This document shows, piece after piece, positions 18,619-27,115 of a stretch of DNA of 64,000 nt (position 1 is its first letter; each line of letters opens with the position of its first letter). The translations under genes and the position numbers were made by a program. The notes under the pieces were generated by a model that saw only the letters and a program-made list of their open reading frames with translations, was not told where the DNA came from and did no database searches. This DNA is from a bacterium (lineage in GTDB: Bacteria; Verrucomicrobiota; Verrucomicrobiia; Limisphaerales; UBA11358). The stretch is taken from the NCBI GenBank assembly GCA_021813325.1, contig JAKALA010000001.1, forward strand, positions 124,001 to 188,000, written 5' to 3'.

Positions 18619-19486
18619 TTTTGAAAAAGGCTGGCAACCCGTGGTGGAGATTTTAATCCTCGCGGTGTTGATCTACTATGCCTTTCGCTTTGTGCGCGGC
18701 ACCCGCGGCTGGCCGGTGGTCATCGGTTTTGTCCTGGTGCTGCTGGCGTTGAAGGCGGCCACCTGGTTTCTCGATCTCAAGGTGTTGAGCTGGCTGCTGG
18801 ACAGCGCTTCGGTATTCATCGCCGTGGGCGGGCTGGTCATCTTTCAGCCGGAACTGCGCCGCATGTTGGCGGAACTGGGCAACCTGCCGTTGTTTGCCAG
18901 CACCAGTGAGCAGCGCGAAAGCATTGAAATCATTCTGCAAACTTGCGAGCGGCTGGCGGATGTGAAGATCGGCGCGCTGATGGCCATCGAACAATCCATC
19001 CAGCTTCGTGAAACCGTGGAGTCCGGCATCAAGGTCGATTGCGAAGTCACGTCGGAAATGCTGGAGACCATTTTTTTCCCCAACAACGCCATTCACGACG
19101 GCGGCGTCATCATCCGCGGCGACCGGATTGCTTATGCGGCCTGCATCTTTCCGCTGACCCAGCGCACGGATTTAAGCAAAACCACCGGCACCCGCCACCG
19201 CGCCGCCATCGGCTTGACCGAGGAGACGGATGCCATTGTCGTGGTGGTTTCCGAGGAGACCGGCACCATCTCGCATTGTTACAAAGGTCAGTTGGTGCGG
19301 GGGGTGACCATTGAAGAATTGCGGTCTTTCATGACGCCGATTATTTTGCGGCCACAAAGCTCGGACAACTTTTTGCACTGGTTGCGGGCCTGGTTTGTGA
19401 AGCATCGGCAAACGACCGGCCCCGCCGTGATCACCCGGCGCGAAGGCCGTCCGGCCATCAAGCCGGGCGGAAACACCCCGAAATGA
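18608..19486 (+). CDS. cdaA: Membrane diadenylate cyclase (CdaA/DacA)
   Basis: A 292-residue enzyme that makes the second messenger c-di-AMP from two ATP. Three N-terminal transmembrane helices (residues about 14-85) anchor the DAC domain. The RHR motif is intact (RHR 196-198 in GTRHRAAIGL). The first catalytic motif, normally DGA, reads DGG at 164-166 (IHDGGVIIRG), still with the Asp. The start chosen is ATG at 18608 (MWNDFEKGW), inside the end of folP; a longer frame upstream is folP read out of frame. The next gene encodes its YbbR partner and overlaps by four bases. Confidence 0.93.
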   Translation: MWNDFEKGWQPVVEILILAVLIYYAFRFVRGTRGWPVVIGFVLVLLALKAATWFLDLKVLSWLLDSASVFIAVGGLVIFQPELRRMLAELGNLPLFASTSEQRESIEIILQTCERLADVKIGALMAIEQSIQLRETVESGIKVDCEVTSEMLETIFFPNNAIHDGGVIIRGDRIAYAACIFPLTQRTDLSKTTGTRHRAAIGLTEETDAIVVVVSEETGTISHCYKGQLVRGVTIEELRSFMTPIILRPQSSDNFLHWLRAWFVKHRQTTGPAVITRREGRPAIKPGGNTPK

Positions 19487-19887
19487 TGCGTAATTTATTT
19501 TTCAACGACTGGATTTGGAAATTGTTTTCGCTGTTTCTGGCGGCGGCCATCTGGCTGACGGTTCGCCGGACTTTGGGCGAAACACCGATGCCCGTGTCCG
19601 CCAGCAACGCCAGCACCACCACTTATCGCAACCTGCCGGTCACGCTGGTGTCCTCCACCGGGGATGTGCGCGGCTTCCGGTTGTTGCAGTCATCGGTGTC
19701 GGTCACGGTCAGTGGTCCGACAAACATCATCGATACGCTGCAAGCCAATCAGTTGCGCGCCAACATCGATTTGAGCAGCGCCACCAACGTCAGCACCGAA
19801 AAGCAACATGTGGAAGTCTCGGTGCCGCCCGGCGTGACGTTTATCTACGTTTCGCCGGAGACCATCGGCGTGTTGCCTCCACCCTAA
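19483..19887 (+). CDS. YbbR/CdaR-like single-domain protein
   Basis: A 134-residue protein with an N-terminal membrane anchor (WIWKLFSLFLAAAIWLTVR, residues 9-27) and one YbbR-type beta domain (VTLVSSTGDVRGFRLLQSSVSVTVSGP). In Firmicutes, CdaR with several YbbR domains binds and regulates the diadenylate cyclase from outside the membrane; this is a one-domain version. The four-base overlap with the cyclase and position before glmM match the conserved cdaA-cdaR-glmM arrangement, so the same regulatory role is inferred. Confidence 0.85.
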   Translation: MMRNLFFNDWIWKLFSLFLAAAIWLTVRRTLGETPMPVSASNASTTTYRNLPVTLVSSTGDVRGFRLLQSSVSVTVSGPTNIIDTLQANQLRANIDLSSATNVSTEKQHVEVSVPPGVTFIYVSPETIGVLPPP

Positions 19888-19903
19888 TTTTTTAGCCTAG
19901 ACC

Positions 19904-21289
19904 ATGATGAATCAACCCAGGAAAATCTTCGGCACCGACGGCGTGCGCGGAACGGCCAATGTGGAACCCGTGACGGCGGAAACCGCCCTCAAACTCGGGC
20001 GGGCCGCCGCCCATGTTTTCAAAAATTTGGAAACCCAATCGCGCGGCCGGGGCAAGCACAAGATTGTCATCGGCAAGGACACCCGCCTGTCCGGCTACAT
20101 GCTGGAGAACGCCATTTCCTCCGGCATCCTGTCCATGGGCGTGGATGTCTTGTTCATCGGACCATTGCCGACGCCGGGTGTGGCTTATGTGACCCGCAGT
20201 ATCCGGGCGGACGCCGGCATCGTCATCACCGCGTCGCACAATCCCTACACCGACAACGGCATCAAATTTTTCCGCGCGGACGGCTACAAACTGGACGACA
20301 AGATCGAGGCTGAAATCGAACGGCTGGTGTTCACCGGAGAAGTGCAAAAAATCCAGCCCAGCGCCGAACACATCGGCAAGGCGGTGCGCATTGACGACGC
20401 CCTCGGGCGCTATATCGAATACGCCAAGGCTTCCTTTCCCAAAGGACTGACGCTGGAAGGATTGAAGGTGGTCGTCGATTGCGGACACGGCGCGGCCTAC
20501 AAGGCTTCGCCCTGCGTGCTGCACGAATTGGGCGCGGAAGTGATCATTTACGGCGCGCGGCCCGATGGCAAAAACATCAATGCCAATTGCGGTTCCATGC
20601 ATCCGGAATCCATCTGCAAACGCGTTGTCGAACACGGCGCCCACATTGGCATCGCGCACGACGGCGATGCCGACCGTGTTTTGCTGTGCGATGAATTCGG
20701 CACCCTGATCGATGGCGACGACATCATGGCGATCGCCGCCCTGGACATGCTGGCCGACAACACGCTGGTGGGCCGGACGCTGGTTTCCACCGTCATGAGC
20801 AACGCCGGGCTGGAAGCGGCCATGGTCAAGGCCGGCGGCCATATGCTCCGCACCGCCGTGGGCGACAAAAACGTCATCGATGAAATGTTGCGCAACGGCT
20901 ACAACTTCGGCGGCGAACAAAGCGGCCACCTCATTTTCCGCGACTTTGCCACCACCGGCGACGGACTGGTCGCCGCGCTGCAAGTCTTGCGCATCATGAA
21001 AGCCAAAGGCCAGCCTTTGTCCCAACTGGCCAAGTGCTGGACGCGTTTTCCGCAACTGGTGACCAATGTGAAAGTGCGCGAGAAAGTGCCGTTTGCCCAG
21101 CTTGACGGCGTCAACCAACTGGTGGCCGAAGCCGAAAAGGATTTATCGGCGCAGGGCGGCCGGCTGCTGCTGCGCTACTCCGGCACCGAACCCAAAGTCC
21201 GCCTGCTGGTGGAGGGCCGCGATGATGGCGCGTTGAAATCGTGGTCGGAAAAAATCTGCGGCGCGATTCAAAAGCAAATCGGCGTTTGA
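19904..21289 (+). CDS. glmM: Phosphoglucosamine mutase
   Basis: A 461-residue enzyme converting glucosamine-6-phosphate to glucosamine-1-phosphate for UDP-GlcNAc and peptidoglycan. It begins RKIFGTDGVRGTAN, has the phosphoserine loop ITASHNPYTDNGIKFF with catalytic S111, the metal loop DGDADR near residue 247, the sugar-binding GGEQSGHLI, and the phosphate-binding RYSGTEPKVRLLVEG near the C-terminus. It ends the cyclase operon; in other bacteria GlmM contacts CdaA and lowers c-di-AMP synthesis. Confidence 0.96.
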   Translation: MMNQPRKIFGTDGVRGTANVEPVTAETALKLGRAAAHVFKNLETQSRGRGKHKIVIGKDTRLSGYMLENAISSGILSMGVDVLFIGPLPTPGVAYVTRSIRADAGIVITASHNPYTDNGIKFFRADGYKLDDKIEAEIERLVFTGEVQKIQPSAEHIGKAVRIDDALGRYIEYAKASFPKGLTLEGLKVVVDCGHGAAYKASPCVLHELGAEVIIYGARPDGKNINANCGSMHPESICKRVVEHGAHIGIAHDGDADRVLLCDEFGTLIDGDDIMAIAALDMLADNTLVGRTLVSTVMSNAGLEAAMVKAGGHMLRTAVGDKNVIDEMLRNGYNFGGEQSGHLIFRDFATTGDGLVAALQVLRIMKAKGQPLSQLAKCWTRFPQLVTNVKVREKVPFAQLDGVNQLVAEAEKDLSAQGGRLLLRYSGTEPKVRLLVEGRDDGALKSWSEKICGAIQKQIGV

Positions 21290-21304
21290 ACTGCCGCCGA
21301 ATTC

Positions 21305-21721
21305 ATGAGCCTCTTCACCGTCAGTTCCGAGAAAGAGGAGCAATTGCAGCAGCGCCTGGCCGCGCTGAACGTGCGCGAGGCGGATATTGAAGAAACCTTC
21401 GTGCGGTCCGGCGGAAATGGCGGCCAGAACGTCAATAAAAGTTCCACCTGTGTCATGCTGCTGCATGTCCCGACGCAATTGCGCGTGAAATGCCAGACGA
21501 CGCGGCAGCAGGGGCTTAACCGATTCATCGCCCGGCGCATGTTGCTGGACAAAATCGAGGCGCAACAACAAGGCCGGGTGGAAGCCCGGCGCGACGAGGC
21601 GGAACGGATTCGCCGGCAAAAACGCCGACGCAGCCGCCGGTCCAAGCAACGGATGCTGGCCAACAAGTCCCGCCAGGCGGACAAGAAAAATGCCCGCCGC
21701 CGGATTCAGGATTCAGAGTGA
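21305..21721 (+). CDS. Small GGQ release-factor-like protein (ArfB/C12orf65 type)
   Basis: A 138-residue protein holding only the peptidyl-hydrolase domain of release factors: GGQ at 39-41 in [15 protein letters not shown], followed by a strongly basic tail ([14 protein letters not shown] near residues 102-115). It lacks the codon-recognition domain, so like ArfB or mitochondrial C12orf65 it may rescue stalled ribosomes or act on peptidyl-tRNA. A standard prfA is found separately in this window. It is 15 bases after glmM and may be cotranscribed. Confidence 0.8.
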   Translation: MSLFTVSSEKEEQLQQRLAALNVREADIEETFVRSGGNGGQNVNKSSTCVMLLHVPTQLRVKCQTTRQQGLNRFIARRMLLDKIEAQQQGRVEARRDEAERIRRQKRRRSRRSKQRMLANKSRQADKKNARRRIQDSE

Positions 21722-21729
21722 TTTTTCCG

Positions 21730-22563
21730 TCAGGCTCGCGGATTTCCCGAGTTTGTTTTGGCTCCCATTTCCCCGCCTAAAACCCATAGACCGATGGCTG
21801 CCAGCAGCGATAAATTGGGAAACAACATGGGCGCAAATATCGGGGCGCCGTGAACAATCCGTTCAAACAGGCTGCCACCTTCGGCGATCCAGTCCGCCCG
21901 CAGATGAAGCGCAAATCCCGCCACCCCGACGAGCACCTGAATCCCCAGCATCAGCGCGCATAACAGGAGATAACCAAGCCCGACACGCCACACCAATGGC
22001 ACGGTGAGAAAGCCAACGGCTAACGCGCTGGCAATGACGGGAATCCATTCCACCTGGCGGAAAAACCCATTTTGAGCGTGGTCGGTGAGGCTGAAGATGA
22101 AATTTCCGGCGAAACCGCCCAAGGCGAGGAAAATCACCCACTCCGCCCATGCGCGTGTGTTGGCTGCGACGGTGCGATTTAATATCAGCAGCAGGCCGAT
22201 GCCGGTGTAGGCCAGCGGCGCGGCAAAGGGCGCGGTATAGACAAGGCTGGCCAGCGTCCATTGTTGAAAAAACTGGCTCTTCAAATGTAGCACCAAACCC
22301 ACCACGCCGATGATTACGGAGATCCATCCGGTGGCCTGGCCAAGCAGGTTCCAAAGAAGCATCCGGCCATTGGCCAACGCCCGGATGGCGCCCAGCAACA
22401 TCGCCGGCGCGGCCAGCGAAAAAATCAGCGGCACCCACTCGGCTTGCGCTTGGAAATGGTTTGTGCTGTGCGCCAGAAAGATGTCCGGCGCCAGGCCGCC
22501 GAGGTTGAACAGGACGAACAGTTCCACCCAGCTGCGTGGTTCGCGCAACCATTTATTTGCCAT
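21730..22563 (-). CDS. Integral membrane protein with two internal repeats, partner of the octaheme cytochrome
   Basis: A 277-residue polytopic protein of about eight helices, family not recognised. The two halves repeat: DIFLAHSTNHFQAQAEWVPLI (residues 27-47) matches NFIFSLTDHAQNGFFRQVEWIPVI, and VGLVLHLKSQFF with LVYTAPFAAPL matches VAGFALHLRADWI with IVHGAPIFAPM. Paired histidines recur in both halves, which could ligate haem or bind quinone. The start codon overlaps the end of the octaheme cytochrome gene by 11 bases, so the two are translationally coupled. I infer a membrane anchor or quinone-linked electron-transfer subunit; this is not established. Confidence 0.65.
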   Translation of the reverse strand: MANKWLREPRSWVELFVLFNLGGLAPDIFLAHSTNHFQAQAEWVPLIFSLAAPAMLLGAIRALANGRMLLWNLLGQATGWISVIIGVVGLVLHLKSQFFQQWTLASLVYTAPFAAPLAYTGIGLLLILNRTVAANTRAWAEWVIFLALGGFAGNFIFSLTDHAQNGFFRQVEWIPVIASALAVGFLTVPLVWRVGLGYLLLCALMLGIQVLVGVAGFALHLRADWIAEGGSLFERIVHGAPIFAPMLFPNLSLLAAIGLWVLGGEMGAKTNSGNPRA

Positions 22564-23785
22564 TTTCTTTTTGGAGTTGGGCGGCCTCTTCCTTCAACTC
22601 AACGGTGTTTTTCAGGATGGGGTAGTTGCCGTGCCATTGCACATAGTCGGCCCCGCCCATGAAGGCGGCATGTTTGGCGGTGCGCCCGTAATAATGCCAG
22701 AGGTCGAAATAGGTGAACTGGATTTTCTGGCTGAAGGCATTGGTGGAAATCAGGCCCTCGGCGGCCAGCGAATCCATGATGGCCTTGGCGGCGAGCACTT
22801 TCCGGTTGGTCGCGTCCACGACGGCCGCGCCCTCCTGGTAAACGCGATCCACCAACGGCGGCGTGTGGCATTGCAGACAGATGGTTTTCATTTTCGCCTC
22901 GGCGCGCTCCGCATTGGGGCGCCGCGTGGTGACTTCCGCAAAAAGATTATACGAGAGGCGTTCGGAGGGATCATGCGTCACGCCGGCGCCATTGATGCCG
23001 CTCATGTGGCAGGTGGCGCAGGTTGGCACAAACATGTCTTGGGTGGTCAGACTGTTCGGCGGCGCCTTGAGGTTCATTTGATCTTTTTGCGCGGCGAACA
23101 TGATGCCATGCCTGGATTCCGTGTAGATTTCCATCTGGGAATGGTCCGGGCCAAGGTGGCATTGGCCGCAAGTGCTGGGCAGACGCGCCAGTTCCACCGA
23201 AGTGGTGTGGCGCGCATGGCAATAAGTGCAATTGCCGATGGAGCCGTCGGCATTCGGCCGGCCGATGGCGTGGCAGGTGGTGCAGCCGCTGGTGGTGGCC
23301 GCCGCGCCTTCCCGTTTGGTCAGCGGATGGGCCGTCCGTTTCATGGAGCCGGGATGGAGTTTTTCCATTTCCTCAATCATGCCCGGGGCAAAGGCCTGGT
23401 TGCCCGCCACCGCCACCCAGGCCGGCGCCGCATGCCGGCTGCGGGCGAACTGGTCGTATTCGCGCTCGTGGCAGATCTTGCAGTTCGCCGGCGTGACGTC
23501 CGTGTTTATGACGAATCCGTTGTGATTGGTGCCGGTCTGGCCCTGGGCCACCTGATGGCAATCCAGACACGTCACGCCTTTGGCCGCGTGTTTGCTCATT
23601 TCATACTCATGAACGATGGAATACTGATTGTTCCGGTGGCACTCCGCGCATTTCCCGCTGGCTTTCACAAAATCCGCATTGGGCTGGCGGACTTCTATCG
23701 CTGGCCGTTTGGAATTTATGACATAAGCCGAAACGATCAGCGCAGTGCCGATCACGAGGGCGATGAAAACAGCGCGGAAGTTCAT
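22553..23785 (-). CDS. Octaheme cytochrome c, hydroxylamine oxidoreductase-like
   Basis: A 410-residue exported cytochrome. The N-terminus (residues 3-22) is a single hydrophobic signal/anchor. Eight CxxCH sites are present in order: CAECH, CLDCH, CKICH, CTTCH, CTYCH, CGQCH, CATCH and CLQCH. Spacing and the C-terminal WHYYGRTAKHAAFMGG-DYVQWHGNY region resemble the HAO/multihaem family, which act on hydroxylamine or reduce nitrite and related nitrogen oxides. Whether the cross-linking Tyr that separates oxidases from reductases is present needs an alignment. It lies 23 bases after the hybrid cluster protein gene and overlaps the membrane protein gene. Confidence 0.85.
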   Translation of the reverse strand: MNFRAVFIALVIGTALIVSAYVINSKRPAIEVRQPNADFVKASGKCAECHRNNQYSIVHEYEMSKHAAKGVTCLDCHQVAQGQTGTNHNGFVINTDVTPANCKICHEREYDQFARSRHAAPAWVAVAGNQAFAPGMIEEMEKLHPGSMKRTAHPLTKREGAAATTSGCTTCHAIGRPNADGSIGNCTYCHARHTTSVELARLPSTCGQCHLGPDHSQMEIYTESRHGIMFAAQKDQMNLKAPPNSLTTQDMFVPTCATCHMSGINGAGVTHDPSERLSYNLFAEVTTRRPNAERAEAKMKTICLQCHTPPLVDRVYQEGAAVVDATNRKVLAAKAIMDSLAAEGLISTNAFSQKIQFTYFDLWHYYGRTAKHAAFMGGADYVQWHGNYPILKNTVELKEEAAQLQKENGK

Positions 23786-23808
23786 GACGACGGTTTTAAT
23801 TAAGATTG

Positions 23809-25461
23809 TCAGGCTGTCAACTGTAGAATTGAATTTAAATCCTGCGCCGCCGTTTTGATGGGCATGAGATTGAATTTTTCATTTAACACCTTCAGCACAT
23901 TCGGCGTGACAAAGGCCGGCAGCGTCGGTCCGAGGCGGATGTTGCGGATGCCCAGATGCAGGAGCGTCAGCAGGATCGCCACCGCCTTCTGTTCATACCA
24001 GGAGAGCACGAGCGAGAGCGGCAGGTCGTTGACGCCGCAGTTGAACGCCTTCGAAAGCGCCACCGCGATCTGGATGGCGGAATACGCATCGTTGCACTGG
24101 CCGATGTCCAGCAAACGCGGAATGCCGCCGATCGTCCCGAAATCGAGCTTGTTGAAACGATATTTCCCACAGGCCAACGTGAGAATGACACAGTCTTTCG
24201 GCACACTCTCGGTAAACTCGGTGTAATAATCGCGCCCCGTGCGCGCGCCGTCGCAACCGCCGACCAGGAAGAAATGCTTGATCGCGCCGGTCTTCACGGC
24301 CTCCACGACTTTGTCCGCGACATTGAGCACCGCGTTGTGACCAAAGCCGACCAGAATGGTTTTATCCGGGCCGTCTTCGGCAAATCCCGGCGCGGCCAGG
24401 GCCGCTTCAATGACCGGCGTGAAATCGCCATTGGCAATGTGCGTGACGCCCGGCCAACCGACGAGTCCGCTGGTAAAGATGCGGGCTTGATAATTTGCCT
24501 GCGGCTCTTGAATGCAATTCGTGGTCATCAGGATCGCGCCCGGAAACTTGGCGAACTCATCCTTTTGATCCTGCCACGCACCGCCGTAATTGCCGGCAAG
24601 GTGCTTGAATTTCTTCAGCTCAGGATAACCGTGGGCCGGCAGCATTTCGCCGTGGGTGTAAATGTTGATGCCCTTGCCTTCGGTTTGGCGGAGAAGTTTT
24701 TCCAGATCCTTCAGATCATGGCCGGAGACGAGAATGGCCTGGCCTTTCAAAGGCTCCACGCGCACGGGTGTGGGGACCGGATGGCCATAAGCACCCGTGT
24801 TGGCGGCATCCAGCAGTTCCATGACCAGAAGGTTGACTTCGCCGCATTTCAAATTCAGGGCAAAGAGTTTTTCCACGGATGGAATTTCTTCGGCGAGATA
24901 CCAAAGGGCTTCGGTAATGAAGGCATAGGCTTGATCGTTTTCGTGGCCCAGCACGAGCGCGTGATCCGCATACGCGGCCATGCCTTTCAGTCCGTAAAGC
25001 AGCAATTCCTGCAGTCCGGCGATGTCGGCGCCGAACCGGTCCCGGCGGGTGAGGCTGGAAACCGCTTCGCCTTGCGCCACCAACCCCTCGCTGGTGGCGG
25101 CCGGCATCCAGGTCGCGGGTCCGCGAACTTCCTGCGCGGATTGGCCGGCCGTGCGCGCCGTGTTTTCATAAAGCGCTTTGGCTTTCTCCCGCTGGACGAT
25201 GGCGTAGCGGATCATCTTTTCAATGGCCGCATCGTCAAAATTGACGTTGGTGACCGTGGCGAACAGCGCTTCCAACAGGAAACGATCCAGACCGGCATCG
25301 CGCGCGCCCAGCAAATTGGCGCGGTAATTAAACTGGGCAATGCCCTTGGCGGCGTGGACGAGCAAGTCCTGCAAGATGGCGGTCGATTCGGTTTTGCCGC
25401 ACACGGCAAAGTCGGTGCAACCGGTTCCTTTGGAGGTTTGTTCACATTGAAAACAAAACAT
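23809..25461 (-). CDS. hcp: Hybrid cluster protein (hydroxylamine/NO reductase), class I
   Basis: A 550-residue cytosolic Fe-S enzyme. The N-terminal cluster motif is C3-x2-C6-x8-C15-x5-C21, the spacing of class I proteins (4Fe-4S, anaerobe type) rather than the wider E. coli spacing. The hybrid-cluster ligand regions are visible: GHDLKDLEKLL, NCIQEPQANY, GGCDGA, LACGKYRFN and IGQCNDAYSAIQIAV. Hcp reduces hydroxylamine and NO and is used against nitrosative stress. ATG at 25461 is chosen because it begins the conserved MFCFQCEQT; a longer frame adds 18 unconserved residues. No Hcr reductase gene is adjacent. It opens the operon with the octaheme cytochrome. Confidence 0.95.
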   Translation of the reverse strand: MFCFQCEQTSKGTGCTDFAVCGKTESTAILQDLLVHAAKGIAQFNYRANLLGARDAGLDRFLLEALFATVTNVNFDDAAIEKMIRYAIVQREKAKALYENTARTAGQSAQEVRGPATWMPAATSEGLVAQGEAVSSLTRRDRFGADIAGLQELLLYGLKGMAAYADHALVLGHENDQAYAFITEALWYLAEEIPSVEKLFALNLKCGEVNLLVMELLDAANTGAYGHPVPTPVRVEPLKGQAILVSGHDLKDLEKLLRQTEGKGINIYTHGEMLPAHGYPELKKFKHLAGNYGGAWQDQKDEFAKFPGAILMTTNCIQEPQANYQARIFTSGLVGWPGVTHIANGDFTPVIEAALAAPGFAEDGPDKTILVGFGHNAVLNVADKVVEAVKTGAIKHFFLVGGCDGARTGRDYYTEFTESVPKDCVILTLACGKYRFNKLDFGTIGGIPRLLDIGQCNDAYSAIQIAVALSKAFNCGVNDLPLSLVLSWYEQKAVAILLTLLHLGIRNIRLGPTLPAFVTPNVLKVLNEKFNLMPIKTAAQDLNSILQLTA

Positions 25462-25483
25462 ATTGATTTTTTCTTGGTTTGCA

Positions 25484-25556
25484 CCGGCGACGCGCCGGCG
25501 CGTTTGATGGGCCAAGGATGCTCAAAGTCAGGGAAACCGGCTTTGATTTAAGTCAA
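25484..25556 (-). promoter_or_regulatory. FNR/DNR-like box and leader hairpin upstream of hcp
   Basis: TTGATTTAAGTCAA at 25543-25556 matches the CRP/FNR-superfamily half-sites TTGAT-N4-GTCAA used by FNR, ANR and DNR/NnrR regulators of anaerobic and nitrogen-oxide genes. Its centre is about 88 bases upstream of the hcp start. A class II arrangement would put transcription near 25508. The leader also has a perfect hairpin, CCGGCG with loop ACG and CGCCGG, at 25484-25498. No regulator gene of this family lies in the window. Confidence 0.55.
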
Positions 25557-25638
25557 TGTCTCCAAAGATTGTGGGCGGCGCGGTGGAACCGGCGGCCAGG
25601 CTCCGGCCCCGGCCGGGCCAAAGCCTGAAAAATCCGGC

Positions 25639-25666
25639 TTGTCAACGGGAAGACGACTGCTATTCT
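25639..25666 (+). promoter_or_regulatory. Promoter of rpmE
   Basis: TTGTCA (25639-25644), 16-base spacer ending ACTGC, TATTCT (25661-25666). The predicted start of transcription near 25673 leaves only about 8 bases before the rpmE ATG at 25681, so the message would be almost leaderless. Confidence 0.5.
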
Positions 25667-25680
25667 GTCCGGCCATTTTT

Positions 25681-25926
25681 ATGAAGACGGACATTCATCC
25701 GAAATATGTGGACGCCGAGATCCGTTGCGCCTGCGGCAACGTCATCAAGACCCGTTCCACCAAGCAGACGATCATCGTCGGTATTTGCAACGCCTGCCAT
25801 CCGTTCTACACGGGCCAGCAGAAGTTCGTGGACACCGCCGGTCGCGTCGATAAATTCCAGCAGCGCGCGGCCAAGACGCAGGCGGCGGCCGAAGCGTTCG
25901 CTTCCAAGAAAAAGAAGAAAGCCTAG
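25681..25926 (+). CDS. rpmE: 50S ribosomal protein L31
   Basis: An 81-residue ribosomal protein of the zinc-binding type. It starts [19 protein letters not shown], with zinc ligands CxC and CNAC plus the [21 protein letters not shown] block that defines L31. The C-terminal tail is Ala/Lys-rich. The ATG at 25681 fits the family N-terminus; the upstream in-frame TTG is inside the promoter. A strong terminator follows at 25941-25987. Confidence 0.97.
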   Translation: MKTDIHPKYVDAEIRCACGNVIKTRSTKQTIIVGICNACHPFYTGQQKFVDTAGRVDKFQQRAAKTQAAAEAFASKKKKKA

Positions 25927-25940
25927 CTTTTTGATAACCG

Positions 25941-25987
25941 CCGCCCGCAAATCCGGAGTTTTCCGGCCTTGCGGGCGGTTTGTTTTT
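25941..25987 (+). terminator. Rho-independent terminator of rpmE
   Basis: A perfect 10-base stem, CCGCCCGCAA (25941-25950) with TTGCGGGCGG (25969-25978), followed directly by TTTGTTTTT (25979-25987). This is the clearest intrinsic terminator in the window. Confidence 0.85.
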
Positions 25988-26041
25988 GGTCCTCACTGGA
26001 GGGGGCCGCGGAAATTTCCTTTTATGACCTGAAACCAGCCC

Positions 26042-27115
26042 ATGGATCTGCGTCCGCACATCGAAAAATTCCGCCAGCGCTTTGCCGAGGTCGAATCTCT
26101 CCTGAGCGCTCCGGATGCTTTTAATAACCCGCAAAAGGCGCAGGAGCTTTCCCGCGAATATTCCCGGCTCAAGGAACTGGTGGCCACCGGTTCGGCCTAT
26201 CTCAAAACCGTCGCGGAACTGGCTGACAACCGGGCGTTGCTCGATGCCGGCGATGTCGAAATGGCGGCTTTGGCCAAAGAGGAAATCTCGCGGCTCGAAG
26301 CCGATGAACAAAAACTCGGCAAACAGGTTCAATTTGGTTTGGTGCCGCCGGAACCGAGTGATTCCCGCAACACGATCATTGAAATCCGCGCCGGCGCCGG
26401 CGGATCGGAATCCGCCTTGTTTGCGGCGGATTTATATCGGATGTATTCGCGCTATTGCGAAGCGCGCGCCTGGAAAGCGGAAACGCTGGATTCCAATCCC
26501 TCCGACTTGGGCGGGTTCAAGGAAATCATTTTTCAAGTCAGCGGTGAGGACGTCTTCAAGCGGCTCAAATACGAGAGCGGCGTCCATCGCGTCCAGCGCG
26601 TGCCCGCGACCGAGGCGCAGGGCCGCATTCACACCAGCACCTGCACCGTGGCCGTGATGCCTGAAGCGGAGGAAGTGGACATCGAAATCAAGCCCGACGA
26701 AATTGAGGTCAATGTCTGCCGCGCCTCCGGCAAAGGCGGCCAGGGCGTAAACACCACGGATTCCGCCGTGCAGATCATTCACAAGCCGACCGGCATGATC
26801 GTGCGCTGCGCGGACGAGCGGTCGCAGTTGAAAAATCGCGCCAAGGCGTTGACTGTTCTGCGATCGCGGCTGTTGGAGCGCAAAATCGCGGAGGAAGACG
26901 CCAAATACGCCGCGCAGCGGAAAGATCAGGTGGGCACCGGCGAGCGCAGCGAAAAAATCCGCACCTACAATTTCCCGCAAAACCGCGTCACCGACCATCG
27001 CCTGGAACTGACGCTCTACAACCTGTCCGCCTTCATTGACGGGGATTTGGATCCGATGCTCGATCCGTTGATGAACCACGATTTGGAAACAAAACTGTCC
27101 GCGCTGCAAACATGA
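26042..27115 (+). CDS. prfA: Peptide chain release factor 1
   Basis: A 357-residue class I release factor. The stop-codon-reading tripeptide is P188-A189-T190 (RVPATEAQGR), the PxT motif of RF1 (UAA/UAG) rather than the SPF of RF2. The catalytic GGQ is at 232-234 in SGKGGQGVNTTDSAVQ. Length is normal. The next gene starts within the stop codon (ATGA). The protein methyltransferase gene prmC, a common neighbour, is not adjacent. Confidence 0.96.
   Translation: MDLRPHIEKFRQRFAEVESLLSAPDAFNNPQKAQELSREYSRLKELVATGSAYLKTVAELADNRALLDAGDVEMAALAKEEISRLEADEQKLGKQVQFGLVPPEPSDSRNTIIEIRAGAGGSESALFAADLYRMYSRYCEARAWKAETLDSNPSDLGGFKEIIFQVSGEDVFKRLKYESGVHRVQRVPATEAQGRIHTSTCTVAVMPEAEEVDIEIKPDEIEVNVCRASGKGGQGVNTTDSAVQIIHKPTGMIVRCADERSQLKNRAKALTVLRSRLLERKIAEEDAKYAAQRKDQVGTGERSEKIRTYNFPQNRVTDHRLELTLYNLSAFIDGDLDPMLDPLMNHDLETKLSALQT

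Noticed and set aside
22310-23803. 497-residue plus-strand reading frame
   Set aside because: Antisense to the octaheme cytochrome, whose eight CxxCH sites are decisive.
23956-25551. 531-residue plus-strand reading frame
   Set aside because: Antisense to hcp; no recognisable domain, composition of a mirror frame.
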